A DNA stretch of 64,000 nt from JBKBRC01 sp046292345 (lineage in GTDB: Bacteria > Bacteroidota > Rhodothermia > Rhodothermales > Rubricoccaceae). Position 1 is the stretch's first letter. Every line of letters starts with the position of its first letter. The notes below the pieces were generated by a model, which made no database searches, was not told the DNA's origin, and saw only the letters and a program-made list of their open reading frames with translations. The stretch is from NCBI GenBank assembly GCA_046292345.1, contig JBKBRC010000002.1:1-64000 (forward strand). Reading direction: 5' to 3'. This document shows positions 16,893 to 25,269 of this stretch, piece by piece. A program made the translations under genes and the position numbers.

Positions 16893-17720
16893 CTACCAGC
16901 CGCCGCTCGCGCCGCCGCCGCCGAAGCTGCCCCCCCCGAATCCTCCAAAGCCGCCGCCTCCGAACCCTCCGCCGCCCCAGCCGCCGCCCCAGCCACCGCC
17001 CGGCACGACGATCACGCCGGGTCCGCCGCGCCGCGCGCGAGGCCGGCTGCGCGGCACGGTGTGCACACCGCCCGGCGGCCTCCCGCCTGCGCCCCCGCCG
17101 GACTGGCTTACCGCGATCGCGACGAACACCAGGATCACGACCAGGATCAGGCACAGCGCAACGTCGCCTGTCGTGAGCCCGGCACCGCTGGCCGCCTCGG
17201 CCTCGAACTCGCCCGCCAGGGCCGCCATGATGGCGTCGGTGGCCTCGTCCAGGCCGGCGTAGAACTGCCCTTCCCGGAAGCGCGGCGCGAGCACGCGGCG
17301 GATGATGCGCCCCGCGGTCGCATCGGTCAGGCCGCCCTCAGCGCCGCGCCCGGTTGCGATCGCCAGTTCGCGGTCGCCCACGCCCACGAGCAGCACGACG
17401 CCGTTGTCACGCCCGGCGCGTCCCACGCCCCACGCCCGCCCGATAGCCGTTGCCAGTTCGATAGCCGGCGCGCCCTCGAGCGAGGGCAGGATCACGACAG
17501 CGATCTGCGTGCTCGTCGAGTCGTCGTAGGCGACGAGCTTGCGCTCGAGCGCGTCGCGCTCGGCAGGCGAGAGCAGGCCGGCACGATCGTTGACGAGGCG
17601 CGGCGGGTCTGGCGCAGGCGGGACAGGCCAGCTCTGCGCCGAGACGCCGGGCAGCGCGCCGAGCGTGAGCAGCACGGCCAGCAGCCATGCCCCGGAAGAG
17701 CGCGGAAGGCGAGGCGTCAC
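16893..17720 (-). CDS. TPM-domain (YgcG family) exported membrane protein
   Basis: 275 residues. Signal peptide ending VSAQ, a TPM/YgcG domain (VNDRAGLLSPAERDALERKL, DNGVVLLVGVGDRELAIATG) of about 130 residues, one transmembrane helix (LCLILVVILVFVAIAV), then a low-complexity Gly/Trp-rich tail (GGGWGGGWGGGGFGGGG). TPM proteins commonly sit beside LemA, as here: the lemA-like gene ends 8 bp upstream. The pair is thought to act in envelope or membrane-protein maintenance, with no defined activity. Confidence 0.88.
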   Translation of the reverse strand: MTPRLPRSSGAWLLAVLLTLGALPGVSAQSWPVPPAPDPPRLVNDRAGLLSPAERDALERKLVAYDDSTSTQIAVVILPSLEGAPAIELATAIGRAWGVGRAGRDNGVVLLVGVGDRELAIATGRGAEGGLTDATAGRIIRRVLAPRFREGQFYAGLDEATDAIMAALAGEFEAEAASGAGLTTGDVALCLILVVILVFVAIAVSQSGGGAGGRPPGGVHTVPRSRPRARRGGPGVIVVPGGGWGGGWGGGGFGGGGFGGFGGGSFGGGGASGGW

Positions 17721-17728
17721 CGCAGCGG

Positions 17729-18325
17729 TCAGAACTGGACGCGCGGCGCCTGGTCTGCCCCGTCGCGTGCCTGGAACGGCTGCCGCCGGTCGAAGCCGAA
17801 CAGGGCCGCCCAGATGTTGGACGGGAAGCGGCGCACGGCGGCGTTGTACTCGGCCACCACGCCGTTGTAGTCGCGCACGGCCTGCGCGATGCGGTTCTCG
17901 GTCCCCTCAAGCTGGTCTTGCAGCGCGAGGAAGCCCTCGTTGGCCCGCAGCTCGGGGTAGTTCTCGCTCACGGCGAGCAGGCGCGAGAGCGCGCCGCCGA
18001 GCTGCTGCTGCGCCTCCTGGAAACGCTGCACGGCGGCCGGGTCGTTGAGGTCGTCGGCCGAGAGCTGGATGCTCGTCGCGCGGCTGCGCGCCGCCACGAC
18101 CGACTCCAGCGTCTCGCGCTCGAAGCCGGCCTGGCCCTGCACCGTGCTCACGATGTTGGGGATGAGGTCGGCGCGGCGCTGGTACTGCGTCTGCACGTCT
18201 GCCCACGCGCGCTCGACGTCGTTGTCGCGCTCGACGAGCGTGTTGTAGGTCCCGCAACCGGTGCAGCCGGCAAAGCCGACGAGCAGCACGACGACGAGGA
18301 GAACGATGGATCCGGTGCTTCGCAT
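17729..18325 (-). CDS. LemA family protein
   Basis: 198 residues. An N-terminal hydrophobic anchor (IVLLVVVLLVGFAGCTGCG, possibly lipidated) is followed by the LemA helical domain: YNTLVERDNDVERAWADVQT, YQRRADLIPNIVSTVQGQA and the conserved terminal RFPSNIWAALFGF. It is co-directional with and 8 bp upstream of the TPM-domain gene, a frequent bacterial pair. Function of the family is not defined. Confidence 0.92.
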   Translation of the reverse strand: MRSTGSIVLLVVVLLVGFAGCTGCGTYNTLVERDNDVERAWADVQTQYQRRADLIPNIVSTVQGQAGFERETLESVVAARSRATSIQLSADDLNDPAAVQRFQEAQQQLGGALSRLLAVSENYPELRANEGFLALQDQLEGTENRIAQAVRDYNGVVAEYNAAVRRFPSNIWAALFGFDRRQPFQARDGADQAPRVQF

Positions 18326-18477
18326 GGCGGTCTGAAGAGCGGTCTGGGACGCCGATCAGGTGACAGGGGACGAGTGGGGGAAGGTCGGGGCGACGCCTGG
18401 CGACGCGCGGGCCTATCATACGACGGCTTTCCAGAAGGTTGCTCGTCTCTGCCGGCGCCAGCACCGCGCTCCCGCTC

Positions 18478-18897
18478 ATGTCTTCCGAAACTGCCCTCTC
18501 CTCCCTGATCGTCGTCGGCGACCGCGTGCTCATCCGGCCCGACGACGACGAGCAGACCACCGGCGCCGGGCTGCTGCTGCCGGCGAGCGTACGCGCCAGG
18601 GAGCGCGTCCAAGGCGGTCGCATCGTGCGCGTGGGGCCGGGCCATCTGATACCCAACCCGGACTACTCGGACGCCGAGCCGTGGGCGCCGCCGCGCGAGG
18701 CCGTCCGCTACCTGCCGCTCCAGGCGCAGGCCGGCGACTACGCGCTGTTCCTGCGCAAGGAGGCTGTCGAACTCACATTCGGTGGCGAGGAGCTGCTCAT
18801 CGTACCGCATGGCGCCCTGCTCGCACTCGTGCGCCCCGCTCACCCCGAGGACGAGGACCATGCCGACGAACACGGGGACGTCTTCGGTGCGCTCTAG
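18478..18897 (+). CDS. GroES-like co-chaperonin family protein
   Basis: 139 residues from ATG at 18478 (an in-frame ATG at 18439 adds 13 atypical residues). SLIVVGDRVLIRPDDDEQTTGAGLLLP and VQGGRIVRVGPG match the Cpn10 fold, but the protein is longer than GroES (~95) with an insert (PNPDYSDAEPWAPP) and an acidic C-tail. This is the second GroES-like paralogue seen in Bacteroidota rather than the groESL partner; no groL is present. A chaperonin cap role is an inference. Confidence 0.75.
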   Translation: MSSETALSSLIVVGDRVLIRPDDDEQTTGAGLLLPASVRARERVQGGRIVRVGPGHLIPNPDYSDAEPWAPPREAVRYLPLQAQAGDYALFLRKEAVELTFGGEELLIVPHGALLALVRPAHPEDEDHADEHGDVFGAL

Positions 18898-19510
18898 TCC
18901 GGTGCGGTCCGGGGCGGCAGTCCGTCCCTGGCGTCTCGGGGCGCTTGCTCGGCTCGCAGCCTCGCTGCTGGCCGCCGCGCTCGGCGCCGCTGCATGCGCC
19001 GATGCGCCGGCCGGGGAAGCTCCGAGCGAGGCAACGGGCGTCGCTGCGCTCACCGTCTCCGACGACGGCGTCGGGCCGCTCGGCGCGCGCACCCGCTTCG
19101 ACACGGCCGCCGTGCGCGCGGCGCTCCCGCCAGGCTTCTCTGTGGACGTGCGCTCGGCTCCTCTGGCCGGCGCCAGCCCCATCGCCGCCTTCGCCGACGG
19201 CCTCCTCGCCCTCGACGCCTATCCGGACGCGTCTGGCAACCGCCTCGCACGCATCGACGTGCTGTCTGAGCAGGCTCGGGGGCCGGGCGGGGTGCGCGTC
19301 GGGCAGTCGTTCGCCGAGACGGGCGGGGCCGCCCTGTCCTGTGCCCCGGGCGAGGGCGACCTCGCAGGCCGCGCCGTGTGCACGCCCGAGGGCCATGCCC
19401 GCGTGCGCCTCGTGTACGCCTACGGCGCCGCCGAGCCAGGCGTGCTTCCTCCGCTCGAGGCGCTCGGCGGAGCCATTCTGGAGCGTATAGTCTGGCGCGC
19501 TGCGCCCTGA
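18860..19510 (+). CDS. Lipoprotein, possibly DUF1131/YfeY-like
   Basis: 216 residues if the only ATG (18860) is used, overlapping the GroES-like gene by 38 bp; GTG at 18887 or 18902 would shorten the n-region. A hydrophobic stretch ends in lipobox GAAAC. The mature part begins ALTVSDDGVGPLGARTRFDTAAVRAALP, which resembles the DUF1131 (YfeY) opening. Two further cysteines (ALSCAPG, AVCTPEG) flank a loop. Role unknown; probably envelope-associated. Confidence 0.6.
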   Translation: MPTNTGTSSVRSSPVRSGAAVRPWRLGALARLAASLLAAALGAAACADAPAGEAPSEATGVAALTVSDDGVGPLGARTRFDTAAVRAALPPGFSVDVRSAPLAGASPIAAFADGLLALDAYPDASGNRLARIDVLSEQARGPGGVRVGQSFAETGGAALSCAPGEGDLAGRAVCTPEGHARVRLVYAYGAAEPGVLPPLEALGGAILERIVWRAAP

Positions 19511-19544
19511 GTGAGCGGCGCTGCGCCCGTCGGAGCCACCCCGC

Positions 19545-20144
19545 CTACCGGGCGGCGGCCGCCACACGCGCCTGCGCTTCGATCATCGCGACGACCTCGG
19601 TCAGCGTCGAGACGCCTTTGTCGCGCGCGTACCACTTGCGGATCTCACGGTAGCGATCCGGCGGCTCGAGCGCCAGCCCCTCCCCCATGACCCAGGCCTG
19701 GAGTGCGGCCGGCCGCGGGCCCCACCAGGCACGCTCGATGCCCTCGCCGTCGAGCAGGAGCACGGCCGGGATCGAGCGCGAGCGGCCGTTGGTGAGATGC
19801 TCGTCCATAAGCGCCAGGTGCTCGTCGCGCTCGAGCAGGCGCAGCTCGAGCGACGGCACAGCTTCGGCGAGCCGGGCCAGCAGCGGCACGGTGTTGGAAG
19901 CGTCGCCGCACCAGTCGGCCGAGAGCGCGAGCAGGCGCCACGCGCCCGGCACCGCCAGGGCGCGCTCGACGAGCGCCGGCGGCAGCTGCGCGCGGAGGTA
20001 GACGCCCCGCCACAGGTCGGCATTTTTCTCGGCCGTGGGCAGGAAGTCCGGAAACGGCGTGCCCTGCTCCCAGGCCGCGGAGCGGTCGGCGGGCGGCGAG
20101 GGGTGTGTAGTCTGAGTAAGCGGCTCAGAGGCGAGGTCGTCCAT
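19545..20144 (-). CDS. Thioredoxin-fold protein with WCGDA site
   Basis: 199 residues, cytoplasmic (no signal). Thioredoxin-like core with LLALSADWCGDASNTVPLLA, and the cis-Pro loop SIPAVLLLDGEG. The active site has only one cysteine, WCGDA in place of WCxxC, so it cannot form the usual dithiol. The C-terminus is a helical extension (WYARDKGVSTLTEVVAMIEA). A 15-bp array fills the 110 bp between its start and the upstream beta-CASP gene. Confidence 0.8.
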   Translation of the reverse strand: MDDLASEPLTQTTHPSPPADRSAAWEQGTPFPDFLPTAEKNADLWRGVYLRAQLPPALVERALAVPGAWRLLALSADWCGDASNTVPLLARLAEAVPSLELRLLERDEHLALMDEHLTNGRSRSIPAVLLLDGEGIERAWWGPRPAALQAWVMGEGLALEPPDRYREIRKWYARDKGVSTLTEVVAMIEAQARVAAAAR

Positions 20145-20155
20145 CGCTGCGGGAG

Positions 20156-20245
20156 TCTTTCGTCTTCGGATCTTTCGTCTTCGGATCTTTCGTCTTCGGA
20201 TCTTTCGTCTTCGGATCTTTCGTCTTCGGATCTTTCGTCTTCGGA
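20156..20245. repeat. 15-bp tandem array, 6 copies
   Basis: Six perfect copies of tctttcgtcttcgga between the thioredoxin-like start (20144) and the beta-CASP stop (20255). It occupies almost the whole junction and is AT-richer than its surroundings. Confidence 0.95.
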
Positions 20246-20254
20246 TCGGGGCCC

Positions 20255-21643
20255 TCAGAGTTCTACGGGCGCGCCTTGTTCCGGAATAATGACGCGGAGA
20301 TCCGGGTAGGCATCGGCGAGCGCTTCGCGCATCCACTCCTTGGCAGCCGTCTCGCCGTGCACGAGCACGACCGTGGCCGGCTCGGTCTGCGCGACGACGT
20401 CGATCAGGTCCTGCCGGTGCGCGTGCCCGGTGAAGCGGAAGCGCCGCACGGTGGCCCGCACCGGCTGCGGGCCGCGCAGCTCGTCGAGCGTGATCGTCGC
20501 GCCAGGGCCGGCCTCGGCCGCGCGCACGAGCTCGTCGCCGGGCGAGCCCTCCTTGTTGAAGCCGACGAAGAAGACGGCGTTCGTCTCGTCCTCGATCACG
20601 TGCTGCGCGAGCGCGTGCGAGGGCGTGTTCTGGAACAGCATGCCGCTCGAGACGACGAAGATGCCCGGCGCGGCGAGCGCCTCCGAGAGGCGCTTGCTCG
20701 TGCGCGGCAGGCGCTGCTGCTCGACGGCGTAGACCTCGAAGTCGGGGTCGAGGCGGGGCGTCGAGTGGCGCGTAGCGTCGTAGATCTCGGCGACGGCGCG
20801 CATCGAGCCGGCCGTGTAGACGGGCGTCTCGGCGGGCAGCACGCCGCGGCGCTTGAAGCGGTCGATCATGGCGAGCACGTCCTGGGCGCGCCCGAGCGCG
20901 AACACGGGCACGAGCGCCCGCCCGCCGCGCGCGATCGTGGCCGCGAGCGCCTCACCGAACTGCTTCTCCTGTTCCTTGCGCGTCGTGCGCTCGGCCTCGG
21001 GGTCGGCGCCGAGCGTGGCCTCGAGCAGCAGCAGGTCGAGCGGCCCGTGGGGCAGGTGCGCGCCGGGCAGGATGGACTGCGGGCGGAGGCTGGTATCGGA
21101 CGTGTAGAACACGCGCCGCCTACGGCCGTCTTCCTCAGCCTCGAGGTAGAGGCCCGCGGCGCCGAGCACGTGCCCGGCGTGGTAGAAGCGCGCCGTGAGG
21201 GGCGCCGTCGCCCTGGCGCCGCTGAGGTCGAAGTCGGTATCGAGCGGGTGGGCCTCGTAGAGGTACGTGAGCGCCTCGGCAGTCTCGGTGTCAAAGACCT
21301 GCGCCGCGCCGGGCGCGCCCTCGCGAAGGCGCCGCTTCTGCAGGCGCGCCGAGGCCGGCAGCAGCACGTCCGCCAGGCGCATCGTGGCCGGCGTCATGTG
21401 GATGCGCGCGTGCGGCACCTCGCGCAGGAGCACGGGGAGCGCGCCGAGGTGGTCGTGGTGCGCGTGCGTGACGACGACGTGGTCTACGGGCAGACCGCGC
21501 AGCAGCTCAAACGGCGGCAGCGCGTCGAAGCCTTCCGCGTCGGGGTCCATGCCTGCGTCGAGCACGAGGCCGGTGCCGGCGATTTCGAGGTGGTGGCAGG
21601 AGGCGGCGATGTCTTCGGTGTCGCCGAGAGAGAGGTAGCGCAT
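20255..21643 (-). CDS. Beta-CASP metallo-beta-lactamase-fold nuclease
   Basis: 462 residues. Zinc motifs HAHHDHLG (residues ~80-87), YHAGHVLGAAG and YTSDTSL, then the beta-CASP cap with PVFALGRAQDVLAMIDRF and the terminal FTGHAHRQDLIDVV and VHGE motifs. This is the RNA-specificity architecture of CPSF73-like and RNase J-like enzymes, though shorter than RNase J. It probably processes or degrades RNA in the cytoplasm. The ATG at 21643 directly precedes RYLSLGDTEDI and needs no extension. Confidence 0.88.
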   Translation of the reverse strand: MRYLSLGDTEDIAASCHHLEIAGTGLVLDAGMDPDAEGFDALPPFELLRGLPVDHVVVTHAHHDHLGALPVLLREVPHARIHMTPATMRLADVLLPASARLQKRRLREGAPGAAQVFDTETAEALTYLYEAHPLDTDFDLSGARATAPLTARFYHAGHVLGAAGLYLEAEEDGRRRRVFYTSDTSLRPQSILPGAHLPHGPLDLLLLEATLGADPEAERTTRKEQEKQFGEALAATIARGGRALVPVFALGRAQDVLAMIDRFKRRGVLPAETPVYTAGSMRAVAEIYDATRHSTPRLDPDFEVYAVEQQRLPRTSKRLSEALAAPGIFVVSSGMLFQNTPSHALAQHVIEDETNAVFFVGFNKEGSPGDELVRAAEAGPGATITLDELRGPQPVRATVRRFRFTGHAHRQDLIDVVAQTEPATVVLVHGETAAKEWMREALADAYPDLRVIIPEQGAPVEL

Positions 21644-21802
21644 GCGGCAGGGAAAAGCGTAGCCGGTACGATACCGAGAGGCCGTGCGGGCGTTTCTGCG
21701 TTTTCGGTGGGATCGGGCGAGGCGGCCGCTGACGCGCAGCCCCTCAGAGGCACGCTCTTCGGCCGGCCGCGCGCTGCCTTACCCGGCTGGCACGCGGGGC
21801 CG
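21644..21802. other. Upstream region of the beta-CASP gene
   Basis: About 160 bp with no gene seen; it should hold the beta-CASP promoter. No consensus promoter or hairpin recognised. Confidence 0.4.
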
Positions 21803-21991
21803 CAGGCCGTGCCGTCTCAGGCCGTGCCGTCTCAGGCCGTGCCGTCNNNNNNNNNNNNNNNNNNNNNNNNNNNNNNNNNNNNNNNNNNNNNNNNNNNNNN
21901 NNNNNNNNNNNNNNNNNNNNNNNNNNNNNNNNNNNNNNNNNNNNNNCAGGCCGTGCCGTCTCAGGCCGTGCCGTCTCAGGCCGTGCCGTCG
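21803..21991. repeat. 15-bp tandem array interrupted by assembly gap
   Basis: caggccgtgccgtct repeats on both sides of the 100-N gap (three copies before, three after). The last copy (21977-21991), together with the final T of the copy before it, encodes the 3' end of the aldolase gene including its TGA stop (Asp-Gly-Thr-Ala-stop), so the array consists of tandem copies of that gene end. Confidence 0.92.
21847..21946. other. Assembly gap 2 (100 N)
   Basis: Lies inside the 15-bp array; identical repeat units flank it, so the assembler probably failed on a longer array. True length unknown. Confidence 0.95.
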
Positions 21992-22668
21992 CCACCGGAG
22001 GCCGCCTCGGCCGCGAGCGTACGCTGGTAAGCGTCCCAGTCGGCGAGGAAGCGCTCGAGGCCGCTGTCGGTGAGCGGGTGATGGAGCAGCTTCTTGATCA
22101 CGTCGAAGGGCATCGTAGCTACGTCGGCGCCGGCCTCGGCGCACTGCACGACGTGGAGCGGGTGGCGGATGCTCGCTGCGAGCACCTCGGTCTCGAAGCC
22201 GTACGTCTGGTAGATGTGCACGATCTGGCGGATCAGCTCCATGCCGTCGTGCGAGATGTCGTCCAGCCGCCCGAGGAAGGGCGAGATGTAGGTCGCGCCG
22301 GCCTTGGCCGCGATGAGCGCCTGCGTGGGCGAGAAGCAGAGCGTGCAGTTGGTACGGACGCCCTCGTCGGCAAAGGTGCGGATGGCCTTGATGCCGTCGT
22401 AGGTGAGCGGCACCTTCACGACGACGTTCTCGTGGAGCGCGGCCAGCTCCCGTCCCTCGGCGAGCATGTCCGCATAGTCGGTCGAGACGACCTCGGCCGA
22501 GACGTCGCCGTCGCCGACGATCTCGCAGATCTGGACGACGTGCGCGTGGAAGTCTTTGGCGCCGGTCTTGCGGACGAGCGAGGGGTTGGTGGTGACGCCG
22601 TCGAGCACGCCGAGGTCGGCGGCTTCGCGGATCTCGGCGAGGTCAGCGGTGTCGATGAAGAACTTCAT
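21976..22668 (-). CDS. fsa: Fructose-6-phosphate aldolase / transaldolase-like
   Basis: 230 residues. MKFFIDTADLAEIREAADLG, VTTNPSLV, the Schiff-base lysine in VVVKVPLTYDG, and GATYISPFLGRLDD identify the short TalC/FSA class of class I aldolases, which interconvert fructose-6-phosphate with dihydroxyacetone and glyceraldehyde-3-phosphate or act as transaldolase in the pentose phosphate pathway. The C-terminal tail after HPLTDSGLERFLADW is Ala/Gly-rich and ends in the repeat unit that is multiplied downstream. Confidence 0.92.
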   Translation of the reverse strand: MKFFIDTADLAEIREAADLGVLDGVTTNPSLVRKTGAKDFHAHVVQICEIVGDGDVSAEVVSTDYADMLAEGRELAALHENVVVKVPLTYDGIKAIRTFADEGVRTNCTLCFSPTQALIAAKAGATYISPFLGRLDDISHDGMELIRQIVHIYQTYGFETEVLAASIRHPLHVVQCAEAGADVATMPFDVIKKLLHHPLTDSGLERFLADWDAYQRTLAAEAASGGDGTA

Positions 22669-22690
22669 GGCGGGATCGGGCGGGGCCGGA

Positions 22691-22724
22691 GGGCTGCGGG
22701 CGCCGGCGGGCTGCGGGCGCCGGA
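22691..22724. repeat. 17-bp tandem duplication
   Basis: gggctgcgggcgccggc at 22691-22707 and again at 22708-22724 (last base differs), between the aldolase start and the DUF457 stop. Confidence 0.85.
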
Positions 22725-22749
22725 AGGTACGCGGGGGCGCGCCAGCGGT

Positions 22750-23871
22750 TCATCGTCCTCGTGGCCCGGCCTGCGCGGCGGGCGCGGCGGGCCGCGCGTC
22801 GCAGGCGAGCGCGCCGCGGCCGAGCTCGTCGGCGAGCGCGCGGCGCACCCCGGCCAGCGAGAACGCTGCCTCGACCGGCTGCTGCTCGAGCGCGACGTCC
22901 CCCGGCGGGGCCGCGCCGGGGGGGGCGCTCTCGGGCGGGCGCACCTGCCAGGCGAACGTGTACGCAGGCCCGTCGCCGCGGCGGAGCGGCTCCGGAACCT
23001 GCCCGAAGCGCACGTCCGCCACGACGGGCGCGCGGTCGGTCCCGCCCACGCGGGCCAGGTAGCCGTGCGAGAACCACTCGAGGCGCCGCACGCCGCGTGT
23101 GGTGGCCAGGTCGGCGGGCCACGTCGCGCGGGGGACGGCCTCGCCGAGGCGCACGGCGCACGGGGACGCGAACAGCCGCGCCCGTGCCGGCACGAGCGAC
23201 TCGCCCGTGTGTCCGACAGCGTACCAGGCGAACGTCGTCAGCGGCGCCGCGGCCACGAGTATGCGCTCGGTCGCGATGCCCGCCTCGGCGTAGGCCTGCG
23301 CGATCGCCTGCCGCGCGATCTGCTGCGCGACCAGGCTCCACCCGAGGTAGGCTGTGCTGACAGCCAGCCCCACCGCGGCCGCGCGCCGCACGCCCGGCCC
23401 GGACCTGCGGTAGAGCCCGACGCCCACGGCCACGAGCAGGGGAAGCGTGTAGAGCGGATCGATGATAAACACAGACCCGATCTCGGCCGGGTAGTCCGAG
23501 AACGGCCAGAAGATCTGCGTGCCGTAGACCGTGAACACGTCCAGGATGGGGTGCGTCCAGAGCGCCCAGAAGAAGAGCCACGCCCATGCGCGCCACCCGG
23601 CGTCGGCGGCGGGCGAGCCGCGCCTTCGGTAGAATCCCCAGACGAGCACGCCGAGGACGGGCGCGACAACCGGTGCAAAAAGCAACGCGTGCGTCGGGCC
23701 GCGGTGGAAGGCGAGCTCGGCTGCGGTATCCAGAAAAGGGTAGGCGAGGATGTCGAGGTCCGGGAGCGTGCCGGCGAGGGCGCCCCAGAGCGCGGCGCGG
23801 CGGCCGACGCGGTGGCCGAGAACGGCCTGCCCGCACGCGGCGCCGAGCGCGGCCTGTGTGATCGAGTCCAC
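22750..23871 (-). CDS. DUF457/YdjM-type membrane-bound metal-dependent hydrolase
   Basis: 373 residues from GTG at 23871, chosen because the family begins MDSITQAALGAACG exactly here. Landmarks are GTLPDLDIL, FHRGPTHALLF and WALWTHPILDVFTVYGTQ, His/Asp motifs of the YdjM/LexA-regulated inner-membrane hydrolase family, among about six membrane segments. The C-terminal 170 residues are soluble. Divergent from the GlmU-like gene 58 bp away. Substrate unknown (a phospholipase-C-like fold has been proposed for relatives). Confidence 0.8.
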   Translation of the reverse strand: MDSITQAALGAACGQAVLGHRVGRRAALWGALAGTLPDLDILAYPFLDTAAELAFHRGPTHALLFAPVVAPVLGVLVWGFYRRRGSPAADAGWRAWAWLFFWALWTHPILDVFTVYGTQIFWPFSDYPAEIGSVFIIDPLYTLPLLVAVGVGLYRRSGPGVRRAAAVGLAVSTAYLGWSLVAQQIARQAIAQAYAEAGIATERILVAAAPLTTFAWYAVGHTGESLVPARARLFASPCAVRLGEAVPRATWPADLATTRGVRRLEWFSHGYLARVGGTDRAPVVADVRFGQVPEPLRRGDGPAYTFAWQVRPPESAPPGAAPPGDVALEQQPVEAAFSLAGVRRALADELGRGALACDARPAAPAAQAGPRGR

Positions 23872-23929
23872 GAAGCAGAGGAAGGCGGAGGCGCTCGTAA
23901 GTTGCCCGCCCGCTCTTGTTTCCCTCCCG

Positions 23930-25207
23930 ATGCCCGCGTCGCGGCCAATGCTCTGCCTCTTCGAAGACGCCCACGTGGCGGCGCTCGCGCCGCTCGCGCT
24001 CACCCGCCCGGCCTTCGCTCTGCGCGTCGGCGCGCGGACGCTCGCGGAGACGGCCGCCGGGACGCTCCCGCTTCCGGATGCGCCACTGGCGCTGCACACG
24101 CGCCGCGTGCTCGCCGCCACCACGGCCGAGGCCTATCCTGCGGCGCGCGTGCGGCCCACCCTCGAGGCAGGCGTGCTGCTCGTCAACGGGCGCTGGCGCG
24201 TGCGCCCGGACGCGCTCGCGGCGCGCGTGGCCGCGCTGCCCGAGGGCCCGCCCTCCGCGCTCGTGCTCCCCTCTCCGGAGGGCGACGTCCTCCTGGCCGC
24301 CTGGCTCCCCTCCCCCCCACCGGACCTGCTGGCGCCGGACGCGCTCGGGCCCGACCTCGCCGCGGCCCTCGGCCTGCGCGCCGAGCCGGCTGAGGACGCC
24401 GTGCTCGTCGGCTCGCTCGCCGACCTCATCGACGACCTCGAGGCGCGCATCGCCGAGGACCTCAAGGCGCTCGGGGGGCTGGGCGCGCAGGACGGCGCGC
24501 GCGTGGGGCCGGGCGCAACCCTCGTCGCGCCAGAAGCTCTCCACCTGGCGCCCGGCGCTACCGTCGAGGCCGGGGCCGTGCTGGACGCGCGCCGCGGGCC
24601 GGTGCGCCTCGAAGCGCAGGCCACCGTCGAGGCGCTCGCGCTCGTGCGCGGACCTTGCTGGATCGGGCCCGGCGCGACGGTCAGGGCGGGCGCGCGCGTG
24701 GACGGCAGCGCCATCGGGCCGCAATCCAAGGTCGGCGGCGAGGTTCACGCGAGCGTGCTGCTCGCGCGCAGCAACAAGGCGCACGACGGCTACCTCGGCA
24801 ACAGCTACCTCGGCGAGTGGTGCAACCTGGGCGCAGGCACCGACACAAGCAACCTCCGCAACGACTACGGTGAGGTCTCGCTCTACGACGCCGCACGGAA
24901 CGCAGACCAGCCCTCAGGACGGCAGTTCGCCGGGCTGTTCATGGGCGACCACAGCAAGTGCGCCATCGGAACGACGTTCAACACAGGCTCGGTCGTGGGC
25001 GTGAGCTGCAACCTGTTCGGGGCGGGCTTTCCGCCGCGGCACGTGCCCTCGTTCGCGTGGGGCGGCGCCGGGGGGCTCGTGCCCTACCGCCCGGAGAAGG
25101 CGCTGCGCGTGGCTGAGGTCGTGATGGCGCGGCGCGGGCGCGCGCTCTCGGCCGCCGACCGGGCGCTGCTCGAGGCCGTCGCCGAGGCACACGGGCTGCG
25201 CGCCTGA
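23930..25207 (+). CDS. GlmU-like hexapeptide-repeat protein
   Basis: 425 residues. The N-terminal ~190 residues are a diverged nucleotidyltransferase-like domain (LCLFEDAHVAALAPLALTRPAFALR), without the glycine-rich LAAGxGTRM pyrophosphorylase loop. Residues ~200-400 form a left-handed beta-helix with hexapeptide repeats (VGPGATLVAPEALHLAPGAT, SNKAHDGYLGNSYLGEWCNLGAGT) as in GlmU and sugar-phosphate acyltransferases. Members in Bacteroidota are annotated as putative sugar nucleotidyltransferases. Activity on a sugar-1-phosphate for envelope polysaccharide is plausible but unproven. Confidence 0.75.
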   Translation: MPASRPMLCLFEDAHVAALAPLALTRPAFALRVGARTLAETAAGTLPLPDAPLALHTRRVLAATTAEAYPAARVRPTLEAGVLLVNGRWRVRPDALAARVAALPEGPPSALVLPSPEGDVLLAAWLPSPPPDLLAPDALGPDLAAALGLRAEPAEDAVLVGSLADLIDDLEARIAEDLKALGGLGAQDGARVGPGATLVAPEALHLAPGATVEAGAVLDARRGPVRLEAQATVEALALVRGPCWIGPGATVRAGARVDGSAIGPQSKVGGEVHASVLLARSNKAHDGYLGNSYLGEWCNLGAGTDTSNLRNDYGEVSLYDAARNADQPSGRQFAGLFMGDHSKCAIGTTFNTGSVVGVSCNLFGAGFPPRHVPSFAWGGAGGLVPYRPEKALRVAEVVMARRGRALSAADRALLEAVAEAHGLRA

Positions 25208-25269
25208 AGCCCTCCACCACGACCAGCCCGGACGACGAAAGCCGGCAGCGGAGCTGCGGCGGCGCCCGG

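Noticed and set aside
20156..20245. CRISPR-like array
   Set aside because: Units are directly contiguous with no spacers, 15 bp long, and no cas genes are present; the same applies to the other arrays.
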